From: Cynocephalus volans
Taxonomy: Eukaryota; Chordata; Mammalia; Dermoptera; Cynocephalidae
Assembly: GCF_027409185.1 (NCBI RefSeq)
Contig: NC_084460.1
Span: 151,487,569-151,551,568, forward strand
Direction of reading: 5' to 3'
DNA: 64,000 nucleotides
The translations under genes and the position numbers were made by a program. Position 1 is the first letter of the stretch, and every line of letters starts with the position of its first letter. This document shows positions 27,491 through 40,300 of the stretch, piece after piece. The notes beneath the pieces are model-generated. The model saw nothing but the letters and a program-made list of their open reading frames with translations, had not been told where the DNA came from and did not search any database.

Positions 27491-29960
27491 TATATATATG
27501 TTTGGATCATAATTGATATTATCATTCTTCATCATAAGGTTATCCTTTTCAAGTTTAGACACAACTAGAATTGGGAACCGATTTTTCTAAGGAATTACTT
27601 TGAATGAATAATTAATATTGAAATAGCAATTCTTTACTTATTTAGCTATTTGTAAGTTAGCTGTAAATGCACTGGTGTTTACAGTCAACTCATTTGCATT
27701 AATGAGTTTTGAGACTATTTAACTATATTTGGGATATTTTAATAGACATTGATTAACCTTTTAAAACAATGTTAATGCTATTTAGAATCCCAAACTGCAA
27801 TTAAACAAATGAAAAATGTAATTTACTGTGTAGTATCAATGTGTTCATATTTTGGGGAATAAACATAAAAGGGTGATTTTAGCCATAGTCTTTCCATCTT
27901 ATGTCCTTGTGAGCTCTTCAGTGGTAAGTCTTCAAGAATGCAGTAGAGTTGTCCATTAAAATGGAAGGAAAATCTGTTTGTATTTATATCAACTAATGCA
28001 TTCACCTTTACCTAGTAGAGGTTGTTGACAAATTCATTCATACAATTTAACTTTCTATCTGTAACGGTGAACAGGATTTGTCTAGTCAAGAAAATATTTT
28101 CAGTGTTGGGGATGGGAGAGTGTGTATGTATGTGCATATATTTCCAAGTTGGGGAAATTGGGAGAGGGCATGTGTTCCAACAGTAGGGTATCAGAAATCA
28201 GACTTCATAATCCTCAGACTTCCTCCAAGGCAAATTCAATCTGATTGAGTCTTAAAGGAACTAAGGTTAGAAGAATGGTTTTAAGTCCATTTGTGGGATT
28301 CAGCTTCTACAGAGAGGAAAAGGGAAAGTTTACCTGTTTTTTTAAAGCTGTAAAAACCTTTTCATGTACAGTAATGGCATCAAAAAGGAAAGTCATCATC
28401 GGTTTCTTTTCAGACCTAGATAAACCCTGTTTTAACACAGAAGTGTCTACTACAGGAATTCATGTTTAAATTAGGCCCCACAGGGATCAGGCTAGAAGTG
28501 TGGCAACTGAACTAACTGGTAGGGAATCTACACATGGCCAAAGGGAGTGCCAGGTTTCCTCTAAAGGCATTCAAATGCAAATAAATAAGATATATGTCAC
28601 TGTACAGGTCAAATAACAAAGTCCAGAGGCTGTCAGCTTCCTCCTGCTAGTCTACGGGATCACAACGTTGAGCCTCTTTCCACTAGCTCCTGCCATAACC
28701 AGGTGCTCCCCGCAGAGCATAAAGTACAGTCTATGCAACACAATCATCTGACAGATGGTCATTTTATGTTTTCTAAGAACAGGTGTTATCATTAGTATTG
28801 ACATTTTCATTTCACTTCTCTGGTACTCTGAAATCTCCTCCATCCATGACTTTTTATCTGGCAACAAAATGTGACATTGAGTTTCACTGTTTTCAGTAAC
28901 ACACGTACTCCTGTTCTCTTTCTATTGACAACCTCTTGTTTGAACACAATTGTTAAAGAAATCCTTTTGGCTAAAAAAAAAAAAAGGATTTTAGGGAAAG
29001 CAGGTTTGAAAAAAAAATCAGTATTTCCATTAAGCTCAATCTATAAGAATCCTTATTTCCTATTCTTAAAGGGTCCAAAAGGAACTGTTTTATTTTTAGC
29101 AAAGGATAGGATAATAGTGACTGTAAAAACTGCCATCAGAGTGTTTTATAAATGTAGACAAATCAGAACCACTATACACTCTCTTTGGGGTCCAAAAGTC
29201 TTCTGTAGTATCCATGTCGGACTGAAATGAAAGAACTCACTATGACTTATATGTTTAAAAATAAAATTTAAAAATGTTCAGTTGCTGGAAATTTCTAATA
29301 AAGAAATTACCAGATTAATGGGAAACCACAGATTCCAAGTTTTTTTCCATTCACAAACATCAGTCTTATACGAACTGCTAATTCTTAAAAAAGACATTTT
29401 TTTGGTTAAAATGTAAGTAGTAATCTTATTTTCCTTCCAGGAAAATAATTAAAATCATTCTTTTGAAAAATTACCAGAAAATGGACAAGAAATTTAATTT
29501 TAGAAGTCAAAAACAGAGTAGAAGCAATAAGGAAAACAAGAATTACAGTAATAAATCTATATTGAGTTTTATTTAACAAAATAAATTTTAAAAAAAGAAG
29601 TCCCCACACATAAACAAGAAAGTAAATAAAGTTAGATGGCATTACGTACCACCAAGAATCATGTTCAGCTAAACATTCCATAATCCAGTAAAATGTTTTG
29701 ACCGATCACTGTTTAGAGAAATTGTGTATTTAATACTACAATTTGAGTATCTCTAATCCAAAAAATCCAAAATCTGAAATGCTCCAAAATCCAAAACTTT
29801 TTAAGCACCAACATGACGCTCAAAGAAAATGCTCATTGGAACATTTTAGATTTCAGATTTTTGGATGAGGGGTGCTCAATAGGTATGTATTCTAAAAATA
29901 TTCCAAAATTTAAAAAAATTCCTTATATATTCTGGATATTAATCCTTTGTCAGATGTATA

Positions 29961-31841
29961 TTATGCAAATATTTTCTCCCACTCTGTTGGTTGTCTTTTA
30001 ACTCTTTTAATTGTTTCTTTTGCTGTGCAGAAGCTTTTTAGTTTGATATAATCCCATTTGTTTATTTTTCCTTTGGTTGCCCGTGCTTTTGGGGTCGTAT
30101 TCATGAAGTCTGTGCCCAGTCCTATTTCCTGAAGTGTTTCCCCTATGTTTTCTTTAAGAAGTTTTATTGTCTCAGGGTGTATATTTAAATCCTTAATCCA
30201 TTTTGAGTTGATTTTAGTATACGGTGAGAGGTATGGATCTAGTTTCATTCTCCTGCATATCGATATCCAGTTATCCCAGCACCACTTGCTGAAGAGGCAG
30301 TCCCTTCCCCAGTGAATAGGTTTGGTGCCTTTGTCAAAGATCAGATGGCAGTAAGTGTGTGGGTTGATTTCTGGATTCTCTATTCTATTCCATTGGTCAG
30401 TGTGTCTGTTTTTATGCCAGTACCATACTGTTTTGGTTATTATAGCTTTGTAGTATAGCTTAAAGTCAGGTAGTGTTATGCCTCCAGCTTTATTTTTTTT
30501 GCTGAGCATTGCTTTGGCTATTCGTGGTCTTTTATTGTTCCATATAAATGTCTGAATAGTTTTTTCCATTTCTGAGAAAAATGTCTTTGGAATTTTGATG
30601 GGGATTGCATTGAATTTGTATATCACTTTGGGTAGTATGGACATTTTCACTATGTTGATTCTTCCAATCCAAGAGCATGGAATATCTTTCCATCTTCTAG
30701 TATCCTCTCTAATTTCTCTCAGCAGTGGTTTGTAGTTCTCATTATAGAGATTTTTCACCTCCTTGGTTAACTCAATTCCTAAGTATTTTATTTTTTTGGT
30801 GGCTATTATAAATGGGCAGGCTTTCTTGATTTCTCCTTCTGCATGTTCACTATTGGAGAAAATAAATGCTACTGATTTTTGTGTGTTGATTTTGTATCCT
30901 GCTACTGTGCTGAAATCATTTATCAATTCCAACAGTTTTTTTGTAGAGGTTTTAGGCTGTTCGATATATAGGATCATGTCATCTGCAAACAGGGACAGTT
31001 TGACTTCATCTTTTCCAATCTGGATGCCCTTTATTTCCTTCTCTTCTCTGATTGCTCTGGCTAGTACTTCCAACACTATGTTGAATAGGAGTGGTGAGAG
31101 TGGGCATCCTTGTCTAGTGCCTGTTCTTAAAGGAAAAGCTTTCAGCTTTTCCCCATTCAGGATGATATTGGCAGTGGGTTTGTCATATATGGCTTTAATT
31201 ATGTTGAGATACTTTCCCTCTATACCTAACTTATAGAGGGTCTTTGTCATGAATGAGTGCTGAACTTTATCAAATGCTTTTTCAGCATCTATAGAGATGA
31301 TCATATGGTCCTTGTGTTTGAGTTTATTAATATGGTGTATCACATTTATTGATTTGCGTATGTTGAACCAACTTTGCATCCCTGGGATGAATCCCACTTG
31401 ATCGTGATGAATAATTTTTCGTATGTGTTGCTGTATTCTGTTTGCTAGTATTTTAGTGAGGATTTTTGCATCTATATTCATCAAGGATATCGGCCTGTAG
31501 TTTTCTTTTTTGGTTATATCTTTACCTGGTTTTGGTATCAGGATGATGTTTGCTTCATAGAATGAGTTTGGGAGATTTGCGTCCGTTTCAATCTTTTGGA
31601 ATAGTTTGTAAAGAATTGGTGTCAATTCCTCTTTGAATGTTTGGTAAAATTCTGCTGTGAATCCATCTGGTCCTGGGCTTTTCTTTGTTGGGAGCCTTCT
31701 GATAACAGCTTCAATCTCCTTTATTGTTATTGGTCTGTTCAGATTTTCTACGTCTTCACGGTTCAGTTTTGGGAGCTTGTGTGTGTCCAGAAATTTATCC
31801 ATTTCCTCCAGATTTTCAAATTTGTTAAGGAACTCAAACAA
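29961..31841 (-). pseudogene. L1 ORF2 reverse-transcriptase segment
   Basis: Open over 626 codons on the - strand, from just after the endonuclease region to the ORF2 C-terminal third. Contains the RT signature [10 protein letters not shown], with ADD coded at 30978-30986, and the upstream [13 protein letters not shown] motif. It is stopped by TAA directly after E-W-E-K-I-F-A. No endonuclease domain or ORF1, so it cannot act on its own. Its openness shows the L1 copy is fairly young. Confidence 0.9.
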
Positions 31842-32492
31842 CTTTACAAGAAGAAAACAAGCAACCCAATTAAAAAATGGGCAAAAGAGCTAAGTAGGCA
31901 TTTCTCTAAGGAAGATATACAAATGGCCAACAGACATATGAAAAAATGCTCAACATCACTCAGCATCCGGGAAATGCAAATCAAAACCACACTGAGATAC
32001 CATCTAACCCCAGTTAGGATGGCTAAAATCCAAAAGACTATGAACGATAAATGCTGGCGAGGCTGCGGAGAAAAAGGAACTCTCATTCATTGTTGGTGGG
32101 ACTGCAAAATGGTGCAGCCTCTATGGAAAATGGTATGGAGGTTCCTTAAACAATTGCAAATAGATCTACCATACGACCCAGCCATCCCACTGTTGGGAAT
32201 ATACCCAGAGGAATGGAAATCATCAAGTCGAAGGTATACCTGTTCCCCAATGTTCATCGCAGCACTCTTTACAATACCCAAGAGTTGGAACCAACCCAAA
32301 TGCCCATCATCAGATGAGTGGATACGGAAAATGTGGTACATCTACACAATGGAATACTACTCAGCTATAAAAACGAATGAAATACTGCCATTTGCAACAA
32401 CATGGATGGACCTTGAGAGAATTATATTAAGTGAAACAAGTCAGGCACAGAAAGAGAAATACCACATGTTCTCACTTATTGGAGGGAGCTAA
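31827..32492 (+). pseudogene. L1 ORF2 C-terminal segment
   Basis: Reads [10 protein letters not shown], then the Cys-rich region C-W-R-G-C-G-E with downstream H and C (about 32053-32106), [37 protein letters not shown] and ends S-L-I-G-G-S before a stop at 32490. Continues the ORF2 of the inverted piece in the opposite orientation. Codons before 31827 belong to the inverted segment read on the wrong strand. Confidence 0.9.
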
Positions 32493-33219
32493 AAATTAAT
32501 ATATAAATTCACACACACACATACACACATACACACACAAACCGGGGGGCGGGGAGGAAGAAGATATAACAACCACAATTATTTGAAGTTGATACAACAA
32601 ACAAACAGAAAGGACATTGTTGGGGGGAGGGGGGGGAGGGAGAAGGGAGGGAGGTTTTGGTGATGGGGAGCATTAATCAGCTACAATGTATATCGACAAA
32701 ATAAAATTTAAAAAAAAAAAAAAAAAGAAATGAAATAAAAAAAAAAAAAAAAAAAATTTAAAAAAATTCAAAATCCAACAGATTCTGGTTCAGAGAATTT
32801 CAGATAAGGGACGCTCAACATGTAATAATAAAACCTTATCTTTGAACATTATAAAATGGCTTATGGGTTATTAATTACATAGCTTAGCTTTTTGTTTCTC
32901 CCACCTATCCATATGTCACATGTATACTCGTCCTAAAATGTTTATTTTGTCAACGTAAGTCCAAAACGTCCATTGTCCCAAATTAACCAAGTTACATATA
33001 ACTGATCTTCTCCAGAGTCTTTATGGTGGTATGTGTTAGAACCTGTATATAACATCATTTTTCAAAACTAACCTATTTCTAAATTCTATTTCTAACTATC
33101 CTGGCACTGCTTTATTTTCTCTCACTCTCTATACTTACATTAAATACCACAGCAACTTTACCTTAAAAAATACTGCTAATACATTAATGCACATTTAGGC
33201 AGTAATTTCTGACAAAGTT

Positions 33220-34219
33220 GTAGTTTATTTACCAAAAAACAAAAGTTAATTTTTATTTTAGAAATTAAGGTCAAGAATTGTCATAGTAGTAGTACTTAAT
33301 TGAGAATTGTGGCTTCAATTTAGAACATTCAATATATACATCAATACAGTTCAAAATTAAACAGATATTAACATAATTTATATGGAGAAAAATCTCTCCA
33401 GTTCGTGGAAGAATGATCAAAATATATTGTTTCATTAGTATAAAATGTTAATTAATTCAGTGTTGTTGCTAATTATATTCAATTCACTTATATAAGCTTT
33501 ACAAACGAGAACTTGGATAATTTTGTAAGAGGCCTCAATTTTAGTTTAAAATGTAATTCTTTTCTGCCAGTTAAAATAATTTAAAGATATGCACAATATG
33601 TCTGTGTTCTTTAAGGCAGGTGCCAAGTACATTTTGAAAGGTAATAAACTTACCAAGTAGAATGTTCTCCCAAAGGAAAAAAAAAAAAAAGAAAAAAGAA
33701 AAGCTTATGACAGTTTTTCTTTAAGACAGATGTTTAAATAGCACGCTTCTTTTAGATCATTTAACAATAATTTGGCAGCAGAACAGCCTATGGTCATAAC
33801 ACATACTCCCTTACAAAAGACAAGCAACAGATACAGAATTAACAATATACTTTTAATATTTTTAAAAGTATCTTTAAGTTGGTGCCTAGTGGCATTTAAC
33901 AAGATTTTTGTATTCAGTGTGAAAAGATTTAGAACATAAACTGACACTAATAATGAATATAATTTCTCTGTGCCATGCAGAAGTCAACTTTTTACATATC
34001 ATCACTCCTAAATAGTTCTAATTAAAATCCAAACTGTTTCCATTTTTGCATCATTGTCATTCTTTGGCAAAGGATTCAAAATAGCCATGGGGTAATATAC
34101 AACTGTTCACTTATGGTCTTCATTTTTGCAAAATAAGTATGTTTTGTAAAAGGAATCTGCACTGTGCCTTGTTTATACTAAACAATTATAAATAAGCAAA
34201 AATATTATGACTTTTTTGA
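33220..34219 (-). other. CHMP2B: CHMP2B 3' UTR, end not fixed
   Basis: About 1 kb of AT-rich sequence downstream of the stop on the - strand. Candidate poly(A) signals (AATAAA on the - strand) are the complements of TTTATT at 33252-33257 and 33224-33229. Which is used cannot be told from sequence, and the UTR could extend to about 32900. Confidence 0.45.
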
Positions 34220-34330
34220 CTAATCTACTCCTAAAGCTTTGAGTTGCCGTTCAATCTCTTCATCGGAGATTGTAGCCTTAGAAGTAGATGCAGATGGTAA
34301 ACTTCGAGCAGCTGATGGAGCTTTGGCCAT
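34220..34330 (-). CDS. CHMP2B: CHMP2B coding exon 6 with stop
   Basis: 111 nt, 36 residues plus TAG (34220-34222). Acceptor TAATATAG|atggcc. It holds a Ser/Ala-rich linker and the C-terminal VPS4-binding MIM helix. The corresponding human acceptor is the one mutated in Danish FTD-3; here it is intact. Confidence 0.97.
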   Translation of the reverse strand: MAKAPSAARSLPSASTSKATISDEEIERQLKALGVD

Positions 34331-37300
34331 CTATATTAAAGAAAGGAAAAGAGGAAAACAACATTCATTAGCAAACATTTGCACTAGGACATAAGGAGGT
34401 GCTGCAAAGAGATTTACTTTTGAAACAAATATAAAAACATGCACCTAATAGTAAAGGACAACTTAAAACAATTAAGTGACAAAAGTGGTAGGAACTATTT
34501 CTGAGAGAAGATGTTCACACCTTTCCAGAGATTTCAATTCCAATTTCATCAAGAACTTGATTCACAATATCCTGGCTTTCTTCTTCATCATCAGAGCCCT
34601 CAAAGATGTCATCAATTGTGTCATTGACTGGGGAGGGGTAGAGGAGGAAACAAAGAAGTTACTTTCAAACAAGTTTCAGGTTAGATTTACCTTTTTAGAA
34701 GATAGTCCAACTATTTTGTATATTGCAGAAGGCAAATTTAGGTGAACCAACAAAACAGAAAATTCACTTTCTAATGTCATTGTGTCAGTGAAGTAGATTG
34801 ATAAGTACATTTTTGAGCCACTAAACCTGAAATAATGTTCACTTCAATATAAATTATCCTATAGTAAAACAAGTCTACTCTGATTTAAAAGATATATATA
34901 TATATATCTAACAGATACAAGAAATTGCTAGTAAATAAATATGATTAATTCAAAGATGAGAAAACTAAATTTCATTACAACTTATTAAACTTACTCATTT
35001 CTTCAGTCATTTCCATTTTCATGTTTTCCTTCTGGAAATTTTGCATTGTTTGTAAGGTCTTTTGTGGATCCATCTTCTTGTTAACTGCCTGCATGGTCTT
35101 TAAATATATGAAAAGATTCATGTTAGCTACGTAATCACAAAACTTTTACTATGGAATAAGTCTAAAAGGAACACATAGAATATAGATACACTTTTAAGGG
35201 ATATATATATTGCCATAATCAAACACAGAGTGTTAAGTATTCCAGAAAAAAAATGAAATACTCATTTGGAAACCATCTGCTTAACATCTGTATAATATAG
35301 ACCAGTGTGAAAAACCTCATCTCATCTGAACAGTAGGCAAAAATATCATGTAAAAAAAAAAAAAAAATCAACATAAAAACCACTGCTATTTAAATGAGAA
35401 AACTAAATTTACATGTTACATGGCAATTAGGTAATGTCTAAATTTTAAAAATTAGAGTATATACTAGCACACATGTAATCTAATGACACATTTTAAACCA
35501 TGATTTAAAGAAATTTTAAAAATTGTGCAAAAATATGTGAAAAGAATTCTCTCATATTATAAACTCATATAATTTATTTCATAAAAGGAGACTAATGCTA
35601 TCTAGTATGGAAAAAATTATTTATATGTATAAAACACATAATATATAAAAGATATGTATATATGTTTTTATGTATTATATACCTAAAATTCAGTATATTG
35701 AAAGCCACCATACAATAGAAAACATGTTGTTTCTAAAGATATGAAGTAAACTGTCCTTTCTCAGATAATCAGTATTCAAGGCTACAACCAAGTAATCTTT
35801 TCAAGTATGACACTACATTCTCCCCACTCCCCACTAACCACTCCTACACCTCTCTCCAGCAGCTTCCATGCTGTTAGTGTTGAAAGCCAAATTCTATAAT
35901 TTGCCTATGAGGCCTAACAACAACTGAACTGTGCTAAACCAGACAGTCTCATTTGGCACCACTGCCCTCCAGGCACAGTGATCTTTTATTTTCTTAAATG
36001 TGTGATAGAGTTTGGATGTGTTGTCCCCTCAAAGCTCATGTGTAAATCTGATTCCCAATGTGACAGTGTTGGGAACTATTTGAGTCATGGGGGCAGATCC
36101 CTCATGAATGGATTAATGTTCTCCCTGGGGGGCAGGTAGTGAGTGAGTTCTCGCTCTATTAGTTTGCGCAAGAGCTGGTTGTTTAAAAAACCCTGCACCT
36201 CCCCTCTCTCTCTCTCTTGCTTCCTCTCGCCATGTGATCTGCTTGTACTTGCTGGCTGCCTGCCACTTTCTGCCATGAGTAGAAGCAGCCTGAGGCCTCT
36301 GCCAGATGCAGCTGTCCCAGAATCATAAGCAAGTAAACCTCTGTTCTTTATAAATTACCCAGTTTCAGGTATTCTGTTATAGAAACATAAAACAGACTAA
36401 TACAATGTGTTATGCTCTCTCCTGCCATGGGACCTTCACATATACTAGTCCCTCACTTAGAATGCTCTTCTCCATTTGCTTTCACCATCAACACTTCAAA
36501 TTTCAGTTTACTACTTTCTTTGGGAAGTAGCCTTTGACACATTCAGACTAGAAGAGACACCCTTGTTAAATCTTAGTCACTATAAATAAAATTTTACATT
36601 TATTGATGTAAACTAAATTACTTTAATTGTAACTTACACTATTGTTGTAAGAAACTAATAACAATAATGATGATGATGATGATGACAGAGTAGCTAACAC
36701 CTAGTCAAGGGTACTTCAAAAAGTTCATGGAAAGTTTCATATTATCTTTCAATTCCATTTTTCCATGAACTCTTTGAAGTACCTCCATATGATCTTACTC
36801 CATGCCAGGCACTATTCTAAGGACTTTACATATAATAATGTTAAAGTTAAATGACTTTTAAACCTAACAAAAACATTATGTGCTAGGTATTACCATTATT
36901 CCTATATTACAAATGGAGATACTCAGCACAGAAAGGCTAAATCACTTGCCCAAGGTCACATAACTACTAAATGAAGTGAATCTGAACTCAACAGTCTGGC
37001 TCCAATGCCTCTGCTCCTCACCAGTATACACACTGTCTCTCAAATGAGCTGCCTCTTACACTGTAAGCTCCATGAAGGTTATGCCCTTGCCTGGTTTTGC
37101 TTTCCATTTCATCCCCATCACTTGTTATAGTTCCTACCAAGAGGACCTGAAGAAATATTTGCTGTGTGAACATATTTCTAAAGAAATTTAAGTAAGAATT
37201 GCAACTCACGCATCTCTATATGGCAGGACCAAATTAGGTATCTTCTCCTAGCTCTACCACTTGCAGAAAATTGCAAAATGATGAATCTTTCCCTTCAACA

Positions 37301-40300
37301 CTACTGGAAATTTATAGAGCCTTGGTATGTGATCTTCATACACGATCTTTTCCCCAAATCAGGCAGATATTTAGTTCTGTCCATTTGTAAAACCAAAAAA
37401 GGAAATCAAATGTTCTTGCCATTAACTGTATTTTTCACTGTGAAATAACTAAGATACATTAAAAGTGACTTAAATAAGAAAAACTAAGACTGAAACTTTC
37501 TCTGTATTTTTAAAGAACATAATGTGTCCCTGTACTTTTTGTACCTCATAAGATGGATGCATTCTACTTTCATGTGCTCTGTTGTCTAAAAAGGAGTTAC
37601 AATTGATCCTTATTATTTGTAGATTTTGATTTGTGAATTTGCCTACTCGTTAAAATTTATTTGTAAGCACAAATCAATACTTGCAGTGCTTTAATGCTTA
37701 TTTACGGACATGTGCAGAGCAGCAAAACATTTGAGGAACCCAATGTGCAGGCTTCCAGCTGAGGTCAAACAAGGCTATGCTCTGCTTCCTGTCTCAGCTT
37801 TCATATTGTAAATGAGTGTCCTTTTTGTAATTTGTAAATGAGTGTCCTTTTTCTCACTTTTGTGCTTTTTCTTGGTGATTTCACTGTTTAAAATGGTCCC
37901 CACACATAGTATAAAAATGCTACCTAGTGTTGCTAAGTGAAAAAAGGCCACAATATGCCATATGCCTTATGGAGAAAATACACGTTAGATAAATTTCGTT
38001 TAGGCATGAGTGATAGCGCTTTTGGCTGTGAGCTCAACATTAATCAACAACATATATTAAATATGGTGTACTTAAACAGAAACACACATAAAAAAAGGTT
38101 ATGTATGGATTGGCTGATGAAAATGTGACAAAAGACTCACCGGAACCTAACTCTGTATTTCCTCTAGGAGCAACAAACAGTTCAATATTCGCTGTTTCTC
38201 TATTCCTGACTTCATAGAACATAACAACCATGAATAATGGGAATCAACTGCATATACCATTTTCCTAATGTAAACCTGTAGTTTCCTCTGTGGATATTTT
38301 TCCTTTTCATATTCATACTCCTCTTTCCCTACATCTAACACCTAGTGATATTTTCTAAGACAGTGCAATGGGCAGTTCAATGAAGCTCAGCACAGACTGA
38401 TGTACAAATATAGTGGGTGCTTTCTACTGAGACGTAAGCTCCCCCCCAATTGAATGTAAACTCTGTGAAAGAAGAGCCTTGTCTTAAACCTCTTTTGATT
38501 ACTCATAGTATTTGATATACATTGTGAAGCTCATTATTTATTAAATGATTGAGAGGCTCAGAATCTTTTAACCTCTACAGAAGAAACAATGATTATATAT
38601 AAGGCAGTAAGTTAAACATAAATTCCTGAAAAACATTACCTGATAAGTCTTTTGACAGTATTTATGTGTCTGACACATTAACAAAAAATAATCAAGAGGA
38701 AACTATTACTCAAAAGTAGTCAGAACTTATAACTTAATACAATAAGAAGCCCAAATTTAAGGGAATTTAAGATTAACTTAATTTAATCTAACAAGGGAAA
38801 AAAATCAAATACTTTTAAGTCAACTTTATAAATTGAGAAGCTACATTTGATCTTGGGAAAATGGAAATGTCCTAAAACAAGAAACATTATATTAAAACAT
38901 ATCAATAAATACCTAGAAGTACTTGCCTGAATTATTTATTATTATAAATCATTTTACTAAAAATTACAGATTCTATATCATATATATACCAGGAAGTGAT
39001 TTTAAATCTTATTTGAATGTCAATATTTAAATATCTTTGAGAAAACTATAAATCTATGAATATAAAGGTCCTCACTTACTTTTGCTGTGGTAGACATTGC
39101 TCCAGCCATCTTCATTTGGGAATTCATCACCTTTGTTTGTGTTGACATAGAAGTGACTTTTGAACTTACAGCAAATGTTCTTGTTTTCTGTTTCCGAAGA
39201 TGTACAAGCTGTTTGGCTAAAACCCTGCAAGCTTCTTTATTACCAATCTTGGCCATTTTCTTAATTTCTAATTCCTAAGAGAGGAAATGAAAGGAGGAGA
39301 ATAAAATCACTGAGGGTTAGTCTCAATAATTTTTTTCAGAAGATTTAACATACATACACCCTTTCTCCTTAATCATGAAAAAGGGAACAGGTTGTCATAA
39401 AGTCAAGGAAAAAAATAATAATTTGAGAGGGCCATTTATTCCACCCACATGTTTACATGGAAAGGGAAGAACTAGTACCTTCATCGTCAAATCCAAGGCA
39501 AATATAAAAAAACAGTACAGACATACAGCCCAGAAGGAAAACAAAAACAAAAACAAAAACAACTCAGTCCAAACTAAGTAGGTGGAAAAAAAGGAACAAA
39601 CAAAGAATTGGTGGGACAGAGCAAATAAAGAGCAAGGTGGTGGATTTAAAACTAATAATATAGATAATTACATTAAATGAAATGGTCCACATTACACTTC
39701 AATTAAAAGGCAGACTATCAGGTTACATAAGAGAGCAAACCCAATTACATGCCATCTCAAGAGACCAACTTTAAATATAAAAACAAAGCTAGGTGGAAGA
39801 ATGGAAAAATACATACTATAAAAATTTGTAAATCTGTAGCGGCTACATTAATAATAAACTTGAGAAAAAGGAGTACTGCCAGAAATAAAAAGGGGCAATT
39901 CACGATGATAAAGGAATCAATACATAAAGATATCAAGATAATCCTAAATGTGTATGGATGTCCTAACAGTGTTTCAAAATATATGAAGTACAACTATACA
40001 ATTAACAGAACTGAAATGAGAAATAGAAAAATATACAGCAGGAAAGGTATCTATCAATAACTCCTCTCTTAAGTATACTGCTATAATTGTTACAAGTAGA
40101 CAGAAAATCTATAATGATTAGAAGATTTAAATACTATCACCAATTTGACCTAACTGACATTCATAAGAAACTACATCACCAATAGCAAAATGTACATTCT
40201 TTACAAGTATATACTAAACAATAACCAAAATATTCCACTTTTGCATCAGAAAACATGATTAAAATCATACAAAGTATGTTACTGTACCACAATGAAGTTA

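Larger units (their letters stand above)
25981..29738. other. Intergenic region between POU1F1 and CHMP2B
   Basis: Apart from the L2 tail and the paired segments noted separately, AT-rich sequence with no gene. Short open frames (for example 28871-29230 on +) lack codon bias or any recognised domain. Confidence 0.5.
29922..32752 (+). mobile_element. L1 retrotransposon, 5'-truncated and 5'-inverted, with 17-bp TSDs
   Basis: Inverted segment 29922-about 31830 (ORF2 on the - strand) and direct segment about 31827-32752 (end of ORF2, 3' UTR and A-rich tail). In L1 coordinates the pieces abut, meeting at a shared AAGGAA. The target duplication AAAATTTAAAAAAATTC is perfect at 29905-29921 and 32753-32769. 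The 3' UTR holds (AC)n at 32505-32540, a G-rich tract at 32615-32655 and an ATAAAATTT end before the A tail. Confidence 0.93.
29739..32822. mobile_element. Tc1/mariner-like MITE, split by an L1
   Basis: Left part 29739-29921 begins CAATTTGAGTATCTCTAATCC; right part 32770-32822 ends AGATAAGGGACGCTCAACATG. These ends are imperfect inverted repeats of one another, and both are flanked by TA (29737-29738, 32823-32824), the Tc1/mariner target duplication. The inside is a string of ATCCAAAAT-like repeats. The L1 at 29922-32752 sits inside it. Confidence 0.75.
35098..39079 (-). other. CHMP2B: CHMP2B intron 3
   Basis: 4.0 kb. Holds a solo MaLR LTR, L2 pieces, a mariner-like MITE, a MIR and a Tigger element, each listed separately. 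35100-35950 and 38560-39079 are AT-rich with nothing recognised. Confidence 0.75.

Noticed and set aside
28871-29230. 119-codon + frame between the genes
   Set aside because: No domain, AT-driven codon use, poly-A derived Lys run; chance frame.
31641-32492. 283-codon + frame as a new gene
   Set aside because: Its first 60 codons are the inverted L1 half read on the wrong strand and the rest is the L1 ORF2 C-terminus; an artefact of the inversion.
39375-40060. Short + frames upstream of the old L1
   Set aside because: They are degraded L1 sequence or chance; nothing continuous.
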